Assembly: GCF_034006445.1 (NCBI RefSeq) | Contig: NZ_JAVESS010000012.1 | Span: 17,196 to 81,195 of the forward strand | Origin: Desulfovibrio sp. | Lineage (GTDB): Bacteria; Desulfobacterota; Desulfovibrionia; Desulfovibrionales; Desulfovibrionaceae | Reading direction: 5' to 3' | Length of the DNA: 64,000 bases | In this document: positions 40,987-50,958 of the stretch, one piece after another | How positions within the stretch are numbered: the first letter of the stretch is position 1 | Layout: each line of letters starts with the position of its first letter | Program-made: the position numbers and the translations under genes | Notes under the pieces: generated by a model | Database searches by the model: none | What the model was told of the DNA's origin: nothing | What the model saw: only the letters and a program-made list of their open reading frames with translations

Positions 40987-41787
40987 TTACTGCTCAATCT
41001 GGCGCAGCAGGTTTTCCATAAAGGCATCCAGCTTGTGCTGCGCGTCCTGATCCAGACCCAGCACACTGGCGGAATGCAACTGCTTTTCGCTCAATTGATC
41101 AATCACGGGCAGGGCTACACGGCGTTCCGGCAAATGTTCCAGAGCGGGAAGATTTACGGCCTGCCCGGCGCTGGCCCGGTTAAGAATCAGCGTCTGCCTG
41201 TTCAGGCCAAGATCCGCAGCCATGCGCGACACTTGCCCCGCTGTCTGCAGTGAACGCATGCTCGGCTCCGAAACCACAAGCAGGTGGTCCACATGCGCCA
41301 CCGTGCCGCGACCAAGGTGCTCCACCCCGGCTTCCATATCCACGAGAACCCAGTCATTGCGCTCCAGCACCAGATGCGCCAGCAAGGCCTTGAGCAGGGC
41401 GCTGGCTTCACAGGCGCAGCCGCCATTGGCCGACGTGAGCGCCCCCATAACCAGCAGGCGCTTTTCGCCCACGGGCCTGTCGCCCAGGGGCGGCCCGCAG
41501 ACCTTCAAGGGGGCGGAAAGTATTTCAGGCAAATCGCTGACATGCGGGTTCAGCATCATCATGCCGCCCTGCCCCGCTGGCCGTATGCGCTCCTGCACAA
41601 GCTCGGGCCGCTGGCTCAGAGCAATGGGCAGTGCGGCCATGTCCAGCCCGCAGGCCTGCCCAAGGGACAAAGCCGTGTCCGCATCCACCAGCCACACGTT
41701 ATGCCCCTGGCGCGCGAGGTAATCGCCAAGCCAGGCCGTCATGGTGGTCTTGCCCACGCCCCCCTTGCCGGAAACAGCAATCTTCAT
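40987..41787 (-). CDS. cooC: CO dehydrogenase maturation ATPase CooC
   Basis: 266 residues. A MinD/NifH-type P-loop ATPase that inserts nickel into the C-cluster of CooS. The deviant Walker A GKGGVGKT lies at 8-15 and DADTAL follows the second strand. The Cys-x-Cys motif that binds metal between two subunits is GGCACEASALLKAL. I chose the ATG at 41787 (MKIAVSGKGG), with CAGGAG six bases before it; a longer open frame upstream is not conserved. The gene lies 118 bases downstream of cooS on the same strand. Confidence 0.93.
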   Translation of the reverse strand: MKIAVSGKGGVGKTTMTAWLGDYLARQGHNVWLVDADTALSLGQACGLDMAALPIALSQRPELVQERIRPAGQGGMMMLNPHVSDLPEILSAPLKVCGPPLGDRPVGEKRLLVMGALTSANGGCACEASALLKALLAHLVLERNDWVLVDMEAGVEHLGRGTVAHVDHLLVVSEPSMRSLQTAGQVSRMAADLGLNRQTLILNRASAGQAVNLPALEHLPERRVALPVIDQLSEKQLHSASVLGLDQDAQHKLDAFMENLLRQIEQ

Positions 41788-41905
41788 AACAACTCCTGAA
41801 ACAGTTTGGCGTGAAAGAACCCGGCGCATCGTCAACAGGCTTGCTGACCGTGGCGGCAAAAGTTCGCGCCTTGGCCGCCACGGCGCAATGTCGGATTGTA
41901 GTGTC

Positions 41906-43801
41906 TTACGCTTTCAGGCCAAGCGCCAGACGCTTGCTTGTGATGCGCTGGTTCAGCAGATCCGCCGCCTTCACCGGGTCAGATTCCACCACAAAGGATG
42001 CGCCCACCAGACCTTCCAGACCGTTCAGGGCTATATCCGTCACCAACTCCGAACCCAGAATATTGGGCGGCAGGCCCAGATGCGTGTAGACGCCGCTGGC
42101 CACGGCATACAGGCCAATGGCCGCTGCCTTTTCAGAGTACCATTCCGGCGCGGAGGCCACCACGGGCAGATCCGAAATATCCACGCCAAGGCTGTTGGCA
42201 ATCAGCGCGCACAGCTGCATGATGCGGGCATTGTCCACACAGCTGCCCATATGCAGCACGGGCGGTATGCCCAGCGCACCGCACAGGCTGCGCAGCCCCG
42301 GCCCGGCCATTTGGGCCCCCTCGGGCATCAGCAGCCCGGCCTTGCCCGCCGCCGTGGTCACGCAGCCTGTCACTAGCACCAGGATGTCGTTCTTGATGAG
42401 TTCCTTGATGATGCCCACATTGGCCGAGTCCTGCTTGACCTTGGGGTTGTTGCAGCCCACCACCGCCGCAAAGCCGCGCACGGTTCCCGCCTTGACGGCG
42501 TCCAGCAGGGGTTCGAGCGAACCGCCCAGGGCTTCAAGAATGGCCTCGTTGGAAAATCCGGTCATGATGTCCACCGGCTCCACGGGAATGTCCACCCGGC
42601 CGGGATCGCGCTCGGCAAAAGCGTCAATGGCCATGTTCAGGATTTTGTGCGCCTCTTCGCGCGCGTTCTCTGGCGTAAAATTCATGTGAATGGCCCCGGT
42701 AAAGCGGGCCTTGGCGGCAGTATCAATAAAGCGGGTGTGGTAACAGGCCGAAATCTGCACAAGGCTCGGCATGATGCACTGGTAGTCCACCACCACGGCT
42801 TCCACCGCGCCGGTCACAATGGCCAGCTCGGTCATCAGATGGTTGCCCGCCATGGGGATGCCCTGACGCATGAGCAGTTCGTTGCCCGTACAGCACAGAC
42901 CGGCCACGGTGATGCCTTGTGCCCCGGCCTTTTTGGCGCGTTCGACCATTTCCGGCTCACGGGCGGCCATAAGTATCATTTCGGAAACAACAGGGTTGTG
43001 CCCGTGTACCAGGATGTTGACGGTGTCCTTTTTGATGACGCCCAGGTTCACCGTGGACTTGCGCGGAGTGGGAGTACCAAAAAGGATGTCGCACAGCTCG
43101 GTGGCGATCATTGACCCGGCCCATCCGTCGGACAAGGCGCAACGGGCTGCGTGCAGCATGGTGTTGGGCGCGTCATTGTCGCAGCCCATATGGGTGCGGT
43201 GCATCATTTCGGCAATTTCGCGGTCAACGCCGCGCGGCATAATGTTCAGCTTATTCCAGATTTCCTTGCGCTTGGCAGGAACTCGCGACACAAAGTTCAC
43301 TGCTTTGCGTCTGCTGCCGAAATCACTGTAACAGGCGTCCACCACATCGGCGGCCACGTCGTTCATGGCGCGGCCTTCAACGGCTATGCCCAGTTCCGCC
43401 GCGATGCGCAGCAGTTTGGCCGCATCGCGGATCTGGTAATCCGCTGCCTTGCCTTCCACCACGGCCTCAAGGGTTTCTATGACGTCCCGGCCATGATCGG
43501 AATGCCCGGCAGAACCTCCGGCAATAAAACGCCCGAAGTTGCGTGCCACGATGACGTCCGCATCTGCCCCGCACACCCCGCGTGAGAGCTTGCCGCCGGG
43601 TTCGGCCTTGGCGCTGATGCGGCACGGCCCCATGACGCAGTTACGGCAGGTTGTGCCGAGCTCGCAAAACCGACAGTGCGGCGTCTGCTGCGCCAGCCTG
43701 TCCCATGCGGTTTCGACGCCGTCTTTGCGCGCCTTTTCCAGCATGTGTTTGGCGTCATCCCAAATGGACATTTCGTTAATGTCTAACAGCTTGTCTTTCA
43801 T
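41906..43801 (-). CDS. cooS: Anaerobic carbon-monoxide dehydrogenase catalytic subunit
   Basis: 631 residues, monofunctional Ni-CODH (CO + H2O to CO2 + 2 e- + 2 H+). N-terminal Cys for the B/D clusters are in CRFCELGTTCRNCVMGPC (about 45-62). C-cluster ligand regions include LVHGHNP (His), GLCCTGNE, VVGCNNPK, TGCVTTAAGK and HMGSCVDN, so all expected metal sites look present. I chose the ATG at 43801, with GAGGAC five bases before it. A perfect CooA-type site lies 95 bases upstream. No cooF or hydrogenase gene is adjacent, so electrons presumably pass to a free ferredoxin. Confidence 0.96.
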   Translation of the reverse strand: MKDKLLDINEMSIWDDAKHMLEKARKDGVETAWDRLAQQTPHCRFCELGTTCRNCVMGPCRISAKAEPGGKLSRGVCGADADVIVARNFGRFIAGGSAGHSDHGRDVIETLEAVVEGKAADYQIRDAAKLLRIAAELGIAVEGRAMNDVAADVVDACYSDFGSRRKAVNFVSRVPAKRKEIWNKLNIMPRGVDREIAEMMHRTHMGCDNDAPNTMLHAARCALSDGWAGSMIATELCDILFGTPTPRKSTVNLGVIKKDTVNILVHGHNPVVSEMILMAAREPEMVERAKKAGAQGITVAGLCCTGNELLMRQGIPMAGNHLMTELAIVTGAVEAVVVDYQCIMPSLVQISACYHTRFIDTAAKARFTGAIHMNFTPENAREEAHKILNMAIDAFAERDPGRVDIPVEPVDIMTGFSNEAILEALGGSLEPLLDAVKAGTVRGFAAVVGCNNPKVKQDSANVGIIKELIKNDILVLVTGCVTTAAGKAGLLMPEGAQMAGPGLRSLCGALGIPPVLHMGSCVDNARIMQLCALIANSLGVDISDLPVVASAPEWYSEKAAAIGLYAVASGVYTHLGLPPNILGSELVTDIALNGLEGLVGASFVVESDPVKAADLLNQRITSKRLALGLKA

Positions 43802-43895
43802 ACTGTCCTCGCTCACGCTGAGTGTTGCTGCCGTCAGGCAGGGCACGCAGAGGCATGCCTTTGATACCAACATAGCATTGCGCAAGGAATTCGTC

Positions 43896-43911
43896 TGTCA
43901 GCTACCCGACA
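43896..43911. promoter_or_regulatory. CooA-type binding site upstream of cooS
   Basis: TGTCAGCTACCCGACA: half-sites TGTCA and CGACA separated by six bases, which is the CooA/CRP-type palindrome. It is centred about 103 bases before the cooS ATG, in the only gap between cooS and the CooA-like gene, so CO-dependent activation of cooS-cooC is likely. Confidence 0.7.
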
Positions 43912-44083
43912 AAGGGAGCAATCCTTTTCAAATGGGCCGCCACATCGCATCAGCGGGAAAAATAACGAGACGGATGTCTGGCTGCGAAACAAAAAAACGC
44001 AAGGCAGGCGCGCCCTGCGGCATATCTGTTTTTCGGTTCTGCGCGCCGCCGCTCAGACTGATACGTTCAGGGGCGGAAAGACG

Positions 44084-44236
44084 TAAGGAAGCACTGAGTA
44101 AAGAGCCTCCTGGAAACGCGCTGGTATTTCGTTTGGCAAGGCGCGATCTTTTTTCAAACAGGTGTGGACTCTTCCGTCCTCGACTGTTTCGAAAAAAGTG
44201 AAGCAGCCCCGCCAAGCGGAATAACTGCGCGTTTCC
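44084..44236. repeat. Dispersed long-hairpin element, family A, copy 2
   Basis: Homologous to 2662-2810. The hairpin proper runs from 44112 (GGAAACGCGC) to 44236 (GCGCGTTTCC). The arms differ from copy 1 but still pair, and the apex GACTCTTCCGTCCTCGACTG is identical. It ends exactly at the stop codon of the CooA-like gene. Confidence 0.75.
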
Positions 44237-44935
44237 TTAATGCAGCAGTTCGCGCAAGCGGTTTTCGTCCAGGATGCGGTACAGGCCGCGCTGCTCTTTT
44301 TGCAGGATGCCCAGACGGGTAAAGTCGGTGAGCAAGGTGGAGATGGTCTGGCGTGACGTGCCGAGCGTCTGCGCCAGCATTTCGCCGGAGAGGGGCAGCC
44401 GGATAAGCCGCTCCTTTGAGCTGCCTTCACTTGAGCTACCTTCATTTTCGTGGGCAAGATCCATGAGCAGCCGCGCCAGCCGCACGGTCACGTCGCGCAG
44501 GGCGAGGCCGTCGATAATGCTGAAACAGCTTTTCAGCATACCGCCCAGCACCCGCACAATGGGCACGGTAAATTCGGGTATGGTCATCATGCACCGGTTG
44601 AACGTGGGCGTATCAAGCAGCAGAAGAACGGCGTCTTCCAGCACCTGCACAAAGGCGTTGGAGTGGCTCACGTAGAGGTCGCCGGGCTTGAGAAAGGCAA
44701 TGGTAAACTCCCTGTCGCCATAGGAAAGATAGATGCGCACCAGCCCGGATTTGACTATGAAGACAAAATTGCCCTTCTGCTTTTTGTCCGGCTCCTGCTC
44801 CGCAAGGTCGTCGTCATATTGGGGTGCGAAAATAATGGCCTGCCGGGCATAGCGTCTTTCATGAAAGGCAGACAGCAGGGGGGCCAGTTCCGGCCGGGCC
44901 AATTCGTCAAGCAGATTGATATTGCTGAATTTCAT
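44237..44935 (-). CDS. cooA: CooA-like CRP/FNR-family CO-sensing regulator
   Basis: 232 residues. The N-terminal cyclic-nucleotide-like sensor domain includes GNFVFIVKSGLVRIYLSYGD and FLKPGDLYVSHSNAF. In CooA the segment GD-M-F-C-M-H-S carries the heme ligands Cys75 and His77; here the His (His91) is kept and the Cys position is Val. The C-terminal HTH is LAQTLGTSRQTISTLLTDFT. I chose the ATG at 44935, with AAGGGGG about four bases upstream. Position next to cooS plus the palindrome at 43896 support CooA; a general CRP/FNR role cannot be excluded. Confidence 0.8.
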   Translation of the reverse strand: MKFSNINLLDELARPELAPLLSAFHERRYARQAIIFAPQYDDDLAEQEPDKKQKGNFVFIVKSGLVRIYLSYGDREFTIAFLKPGDLYVSHSNAFVQVLEDAVLLLLDTPTFNRCMMTIPEFTVPIVRVLGGMLKSCFSIIDGLALRDVTVRLARLLMDLAHENEGSSSEGSSKERLIRLPLSGEMLAQTLGTSRQTISTLLTDFTRLGILQKEQRGLYRILDENRLRELLH

Positions 44936-45290
44936 GCAGCCCCCTTTTGTTCTTCGCCCTGTTTGCCATGAGTAGGCGCTGCCACGGTTTTCATGCCTTG
45001 CCTCAACCGGAATTGTTGCCGCCCCTGCTCGCAACCCGAAGAGGGCGGACACACCATGCGGACGCCAGGACAGCGAATATTTGGTCAGCAAACACCTGGG
45101 CAGCAGATACCAAGAGAATAGACGCTGCACGAAGAGTGTCAACACAAAGAGGCATGCCGGCCTGTCTATGCCAGCATGCCCCTGTGTGAGTAAATCCGGA
45201 AATGCGCCACGCCACGGGAATAGTACGCGCTGAGGGCGTCGCCGACTTCATGCCTATACAATACCACCCCGGCAAGACTCCGCTCTGGCG

Positions 45291-45332
45291 CTGCTCCGCT
45301 CAGGTACTGCTCCGCTCAGGTACTGCTCCGCT
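45291..45332. repeat. Short tandem repeat, 16-bp unit
   Basis: CTGCTCCGCTCAGGTA occurs twice in direct succession (45291, 45307) and a third time in part (45323-45332). It lies just beyond the nifA 3' end. The rest of 44936-45338 holds no supported gene. Confidence 0.8.
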
Positions 45333-45338
45333 CCGGCG

Positions 45339-46928
45339 CTACGAGACGCCGCGCGCCTCTGATCCAGGCGTCAGCGCCACCGGCCTTGAACCTGTTATGC
45401 TGGGGGGCAGATACTTTTTGAAGTCAATATCGTATTTTTTCATTTTATAATAAATAATACGGTATGTTATATTCAAATCCCGCGCGGCCTGGTGAATGTT
45501 GCCCCCGGCTTTGGCCAGGGCGGCGACAATGAGCTCGCGCTCCACATTGGCCACGGTTTCCGTCAGGCCCATAGTGCCCGTCGTCCATATGGGCGTGCCG
45601 CCCTTTGCCCCCTGGAGCATGCCCGGCAAATGGTGCGAGCGCAGCACGGCGTCGTCGCAGATAAGCACCGCCCTTTCCAGCACGTTTCGCAGCTCGCGCA
45701 CGTTGCCGGGCCAGTGGTAGGCAAGCAGCATATCAATGGCCGGGGTTGAGACGCGCCGCACAGGCCGCCCGTATTCCTTGCTGAACATCTCGATAAAGTG
45801 CTCGACCATGGGCAAAATGTCTTCCGGCCTTTCCCGCAGGGGCGGAATGAACACAGGAAAGACATTGATGCGGTAGTACAGGTCTTCACGAAACAGTCCC
45901 TGCTCCACCAGTTCTTCCAGCGGGCGGTTGGTGGCGCAGACCAGGCGCACATCCACCTTGATGCGCCGCTCGTCGCCCAGGGGCTGAATCTCGCCTTCCT
46001 GCAAGGCCCGCAGCACCTTGGCCTGGGCTATGGCCGACAGATCACCCACCTCATCCAGAAAAAGCGTGCCCCCGTCGGCCTGACGGAACAGGCCCGCCCT
46101 GTTCTGCACGGCTCCGGTAAAGGCCCCCTTGCGCCAACCGAACAGTTCGCCTTCGATAAGCTCCGACGGCAGGGCCGCGCAGTTGAGCATAACCAGCGGT
46201 TTATTGCGCCGGGGGCTGGCCGCGTGCAGTGCCTGCGCCATGAGTTCCTTGCCCACGCCGGATTCGCCCCGCAGCAGCACCGTGGCCTTGCCCGCCCCGG
46301 CCTGCGTCAGGCGTCGCAACACGTGATGCATGCTTTTTGACCGGGCGATGATGGATGATGGCAGTCCGTTGGCCAGGGGTTCGTCAGCAAGTATGCAGGC
46401 GTGCCTTCTGCTCAGCTCTTCCTGCAGCCAGGCTACCTGCCTGCCCACCAGGATGGCCACTGTCTGCAAAAAACGGCAGCGCAAATCCAGTTCGTCCTGG
46501 GGCGCTGTGGGCGTATCGGCACTGAGGATGCCCACCACCTCGGACTTGTCGCCGTTTTCCACATGCACAGGCACGCAGATAAAGGCCAGGCGGGCCATTT
46601 CTTCTTCACTGCGGCCGAACATGCGGTTCTTGAAATCCGCCCGTCCGCGCATACAGGACACAATGATGGGATGCCCCTCGGCAAAGACCTGCCCCGTGAT
46701 GCCCGACCCCGGCGCATAGGCCGCCTCCGGGGAGTCGGCCTGATCGTAGGACAGAGACAGCCGCAACTCGCCGCTGTCCGGGTCCTGCACCACGATGTGC
46801 GGCCTGTCGAAGTGCATGTCCTCGGCAAGGGCCGCCAGTAGCTCCTGCAGGGATTCTTGAAAGGAATGGCCAGGGGAAAGGGCAATCAGCACCCGATCAA
46901 GGGTGTCGAGACATTGCCCCGCATTCAT
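45339..46928 (-). CDS. nifA: NifA, sigma-54-dependent activator of nif genes
   Basis: 529 residues from the ATG at 46928 (MNAGQCLDTLD), where the GAF domain begins; no strong Shine-Dalgarno is seen, and the frame stays open up to 47132. GAF about 10-165; AAA+ about 190-420 with GESGVGKE (Walker A), GAFTGA (sigma-54 contact) and GTLFLDEVGD. The FIS-type HTH is AGGNIHQAARDLNITYRIIYYK. The usual GELFGHEKGAF is GELFGWRKGAF here. It is divergent from nifH, whose -24/-12 promoter it should activate. Confidence 0.93.
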   Translation of the reverse strand: MNAGQCLDTLDRVLIALSPGHSFQESLQELLAALAEDMHFDRPHIVVQDPDSGELRLSLSYDQADSPEAAYAPGSGITGQVFAEGHPIIVSCMRGRADFKNRMFGRSEEEMARLAFICVPVHVENGDKSEVVGILSADTPTAPQDELDLRCRFLQTVAILVGRQVAWLQEELSRRHACILADEPLANGLPSSIIARSKSMHHVLRRLTQAGAGKATVLLRGESGVGKELMAQALHAASPRRNKPLVMLNCAALPSELIEGELFGWRKGAFTGAVQNRAGLFRQADGGTLFLDEVGDLSAIAQAKVLRALQEGEIQPLGDERRIKVDVRLVCATNRPLEELVEQGLFREDLYYRINVFPVFIPPLRERPEDILPMVEHFIEMFSKEYGRPVRRVSTPAIDMLLAYHWPGNVRELRNVLERAVLICDDAVLRSHHLPGMLQGAKGGTPIWTTGTMGLTETVANVERELIVAALAKAGGNIHQAARDLNITYRIIYYKMKKYDIDFKKYLPPSITGSRPVALTPGSEARGVS

Positions 46929-47216
46929 AAACAACAGGGATGGTGTCGCGTTGCACTGCACGGTGGCCTCGCTTCCAGGATTGAACCGGGATTCCCGGTA
47001 CGGGCGACATCCGCGCCAAAGGCGGAAACACCACGGCCGCCTGTCGGAAAACATGCGGCGCTCGGCAACAGGCATGCCCGCCTGCCGTTGCCGGACTGAA
47101 CCCTGGGGGGAGGTGGAGCCAAAAGGCGCCATAGGTACAGCGACATCTCAGAATTTCAGCATGGCACTTGCGTCCAGCCGGAGCCTGCCCAAAGGCTGAT
47201 CTCCTTGTTCGCCTGA

Positions 47217-47245
47217 AATATATCCACAGGCTGACCTGACGTCAA
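47217..47245 (-). promoter_or_regulatory. Sigma-70-type promoter candidate for nifA
   Basis: On the minus strand TTGACG (47245-47240) and TATATT (47222-47217) are separated by 17 bases. Transcription would start near 47210, giving a leader of about 280 bases to the ATG at 46928, or about 80 bases to the in-frame ATG at 47132. Confidence 0.5.
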
Positions 47246-47598
47246 AAAAAATCCGCATGCCCAATCTGGGGCGTGCTCCTTCGCAGGCCCGATATTCATG
47301 CCGCACACCCGATACTCCGGCCCGCATGCCGCGCAGGCGCTTTTGCTGCGGCGGCGGCAAATGCGCGCGCAGCCTTGCTCACGTTGTCGAGGAGGGTTTT
47401 GCACGCCGCTTCAGCGCATCTTGCAAAAATGTATCATGGGAACTGAAACGCAACTATTATTTTCGCATTTTACCAGTGAAAGCTCGATGTTGACAAAATT
47501 ATCCCCACAGGGGCGCGCACAGCTCTTACAGCACAAAATAGTATCACGGCAAGCCTGTCCTTACGAATAATATAAAACATATAAGCGTGTTATGAAAA

Positions 47599-47614
47599 GG
47601 GCACACTTTCTGCA
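47599..47614 (+). promoter_or_regulatory. Sigma-54 promoter of the nif operon
   Basis: GGGCACACTTTCTGCA matches the -24/-12 consensus TGGCACGNNNNTTGCA at all key GG and GC positions with correct spacing. It lies 53 bases before the nifH ATG. I searched by eye for a TGT-N10-ACA NifA site upstream and found none that is exact. Confidence 0.8.
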
Positions 47615-47624
47615 CAAAGCGTGA

Positions 47625-48488
<864 letters not shown>

Positions 48489-48641
48489 AAATTTTTGCGA
48501 CGGAACCACGCATTCCACAGGCAACCGTCCGCTTGAAACAGCGCAGCGCAAACAGCGCGCGCCTGAACCGTAAACCGGGCGGTCCCAACTGCCGGGGCAG
48601 CATAGCTGCTTCAGGCGATGCAAGACAAGGGAGAACACACA

Positions 48642-48968
48642 ATGCAGATGATCCGCACCATCATTCGCCCCGAAAAAACCACTGAAGTGCTTTCCGAGCT
48701 CATGTCCGCCGGGTTTCCTGCGGTCACCAAGCTGGATGTGGTGGGCCGGGGCAAGCAGAAAGGCATCATGGTCGGCGATGTGCAATACGACGAAATACCC
48801 AAGCAGATGCTCATGCTTGTGGTCAACGATGAAGACAAGGACGACGCCATCCGCGTTATCCTGCACGTGGCCCGCACTGGCGAAAACGGCCACTACGGCG
48901 ACGGGCGCATCTTTGTGTCGTCCGTCAGCGAGGCATGGACCATCAGCACCGGCAAGGCCGGTTTGTAG
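48642..48968 (+). CDS. nifI1: PII-family nitrogenase regulator NifI1
   Basis: 108 residues. A GlnB-like signalling protein; it starts MQMIRTIIRPEKTTEVLSEL and its T-loop region is DVVGRGKQKGIMVGD, distinct from the GlnB/GlnK T-loop. With NifI2 it binds NifDK and blocks activity when 2-oxoglutarate is low (ammonium-replete), as shown in methanogens. I chose the ATG at 48642 with AGGGAGA nine bases before it rather than the in-frame ATG at 48618. It is located between nifH and nifD, the standard place. Confidence 0.93.
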   Translation: MQMIRTIIRPEKTTEVLSELMSAGFPAVTKLDVVGRGKQKGIMVGDVQYDEIPKQMLMLVVNDEDKDDAIRVILHVARTGENGHYGDGRIFVSSVSEAWTISTGKAGL

Positions 48969-48977
48969 GAGGCCGCC

Positions 48978-49355
48978 ATGCAGGAGATTGTCGCCATTGT
49001 GCGGGCCAATATGGTCGGCCCCACAAAACTGGCCCTGACCAAGGCGGGTTGCCCCTCATTCAGCTGTGCCAAGTGCCTTGGCCGGGGGAAGAAAGGCATG
49101 GATAACGCCACCCTGCGCATGGTTATGGAAAACGGCGAACTGCCGCGCACCCCCACGGGAGAATCGCTGACCGAGGTTGGCCGTCTCATTCCCAAGCGCC
49201 TGTTCAACATCTGTGTGCCCGATGACAAGGCCGACGCCGTTATCAGGGCCATCATAGAAGCCAACAGCACCGCCCACCCCGGCGACGGCAAGATATTCGT
49301 CATGTCGGTGGAAGAATCCTACGTGGTTCGTACGGGCGAGCGCGTTGACGCATAA
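48978..49355 (+). CDS. nifI2: PII-family nitrogenase regulator NifI2
   Basis: 125 residues, the longer PII partner. N-terminus MQEIVAIVRANMVGPTKLAL; an extended T-loop region with CAKCLGRGKKGMDNATLRMV and PKRLFNICVPDD; C-terminal GDGKIFVMSVEESYVVRTGE. It forms a complex with NifI1 for ammonium switch-off of nitrogenase. A nine-base gap from nifI1 and an eleven-base gap to nifD show tight coupling. Confidence 0.94.
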   Translation: MQEIVAIVRANMVGPTKLALTKAGCPSFSCAKCLGRGKKGMDNATLRMVMENGELPRTPTGESLTEVGRLIPKRLFNICVPDDKADAVIRAIIEANSTAHPGDGKIFVMSVEESYVVRTGERVDA

Positions 49356-49366
49356 GGAAGGTAGTT

Positions 49367-50956
49367 ATGACTATGGACGCCAGCGCCAGAGTGCTTGAGC
49401 GCTATAACGCCAAGGTATTCAAGAACCGCAAGGAGCACATGCTCCGCATCAATCCGGAAGAGGCGCAGCAGATCACGGCCAACACCCGCGCCATCCCCGG
49501 CATAATGACCAACCGCGGCTGCTGTTACGCAGGCTGCAAGGGCGTGGTGCTCGGCCCCATCAAGGATATGGTGCTCATTACCCATGGCCCCGTGGGCTGC
49601 GGCTTCTACAGCTGGGGCACACGCCGCAACAAGGCCAGGGCTGAAGAAGGCGCGCCCAACTTTATCCAGTACTGCTTCACCACCGATTTGCAGGAGCCGG
49701 ACATCGTTTTTGGCGGCACAAAAAAGCTCAAGGCCGCCATTGACGAGATCATGCAGCTCATGAGCCCCAAGACCATCATGATAGCGGCCACCTGCCCCGT
49801 GGGTCTTATCGGCGACGACATCCAGGCCGTGGCCGCCGAGGCTGAAGAGCAGTACGGCATCCGCTGCGTGGCCTACAACTGCGAAGGCTACAAGGGCGTC
49901 AGCCAGTCCGCCGGGCACCACATCGCCAACAACGGCCTCATGAAGCGCGTCATCGGCACGGGCGACTATGAACCCGCCACCAAGTATTCCGTCAACATCC
50001 TTGGCGAATACAACATCGGCGGCGACGGTTGGGAGCAGGAACGCATACTGCGAAAGATAGGCTATGAAGTGGTCTCCGTCTTCACGGGCGACGGTGAAAT
50101 AGAACGCATCGCCAGTTCCCACAAGGCCAACCTCAACCTTGTGCAGTGCCACCGCTCCATCAATTACATCGCCGAAATGATGAAGACCAAGTACGGCGTT
50201 GACTGGCTCAAGGTCAACTTCATCGGTCTTGAAGGCACCATCGAAAGCCTGCGCCACATGGCCGCCTACTTTGGCGACCCGGCCCTCATCCAGCGCACGG
50301 AAGAGGTCATTGCCGAGGAACTGGCCGAGGTTCAGGACGAAATGGCCGCCGCCAGGGCCCGCCTCGACGGCCTTACCGCCGCGCTCTTTGTGGGCGGCAG
50401 CCGCTCGCACCACTACCAGGGCCTGCTCAAGGAACTGGGCGTGCGCACCGTGCTGGCTGGCTACGAGTTCGGCCACCGCGACGACTATGAAGGCCGTGAA
50501 GTCATCCCCAGCATCAAGGACGACGCCGACAGCAAGAACATCGAACACATCACGGTTGAAAAGGACGACAAGAAGTACCACGCCTATCTCACCCAGCAAG
50601 AATACGACAAGCTTGCCGCGCTGATTCCTCTGGAAAAATACGACGGCATGATCCGCGACATGGACGCGGGAACCTTTGTGGTGGACGACCTCAACATGTA
50701 CGAGGCCGACAAGTTTATGGAAGTTCTCAAGCCGGACATGTTTTTCTCCGGCATCAAGGACAAGTACGCCCTGCAAAAGGCCGGCACGCTCTCCCGTCAG
50801 CTGCACAGCTATGACTACAGCGGCCCCTACGCAGGCTTCAAGGGCGCAGTGCAGTTCGCCAAAGACGTCTGCCTTGGCTTCTTCACCCCGGCGTGGCACA
50901 TGGTCACGCCGCCCTGGAAGACCCGCGCCACCCTGCAAGGCACAGTGGGAGAATAG
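49367..50956 (+). CDS. nifD: Nitrogenase molybdenum-iron protein alpha chain
   Basis: 529 residues. P-cluster Cys52, Cys78 and Cys143 are in GCCYAGCKG, HGPVGCGFYSW and ATCPVGLIGDD. FeMo-cofactor ligands are Cys261 (LVQCHRSINYI) and His480 (RQLHSYDYSGP). Relative to the Azotobacter type there is an extra segment around 395-440 (HITVEKDDKKYHAYLTQQEY and on), a feature of the Clostridium-type alpha chain. AAGGAAGG lies five bases before the ATG. The conserved His ligand and surrounding residues argue for a Mo enzyme. Confidence 0.97.
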   Translation: MTMDASARVLERYNAKVFKNRKEHMLRINPEEAQQITANTRAIPGIMTNRGCCYAGCKGVVLGPIKDMVLITHGPVGCGFYSWGTRRNKARAEEGAPNFIQYCFTTDLQEPDIVFGGTKKLKAAIDEIMQLMSPKTIMIAATCPVGLIGDDIQAVAAEAEEQYGIRCVAYNCEGYKGVSQSAGHHIANNGLMKRVIGTGDYEPATKYSVNILGEYNIGGDGWEQERILRKIGYEVVSVFTGDGEIERIASSHKANLNLVQCHRSINYIAEMMKTKYGVDWLKVNFIGLEGTIESLRHMAAYFGDPALIQRTEEVIAEELAEVQDEMAAARARLDGLTAALFVGGSRSHHYQGLLKELGVRTVLAGYEFGHRDDYEGREVIPSIKDDADSKNIEHITVEKDDKKYHAYLTQQEYDKLAALIPLEKYDGMIRDMDAGTFVVDDLNMYEADKFMEVLKPDMFFSGIKDKYALQKAGTLSRQLHSYDYSGPYAGFKGAVQFAKDVCLGFFTPAWHMVTPPWKTRATLQGTVGE

Positions 50957-50958
50957 TA

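Noticed and set aside
47400..47598. NifA upstream activator site TGT-N10-ACA
   Set aside because: Only imperfect candidates with wrong spacing were seen by eye.
49319..50938. 539-codon open frame antisense to nifD (similar ones antisense to nifK, nifE/N-B and iorA)
   Set aside because: The sense strand encodes well-conserved proteins; these frames stay open because of GC-rich third codon positions and show no domain.
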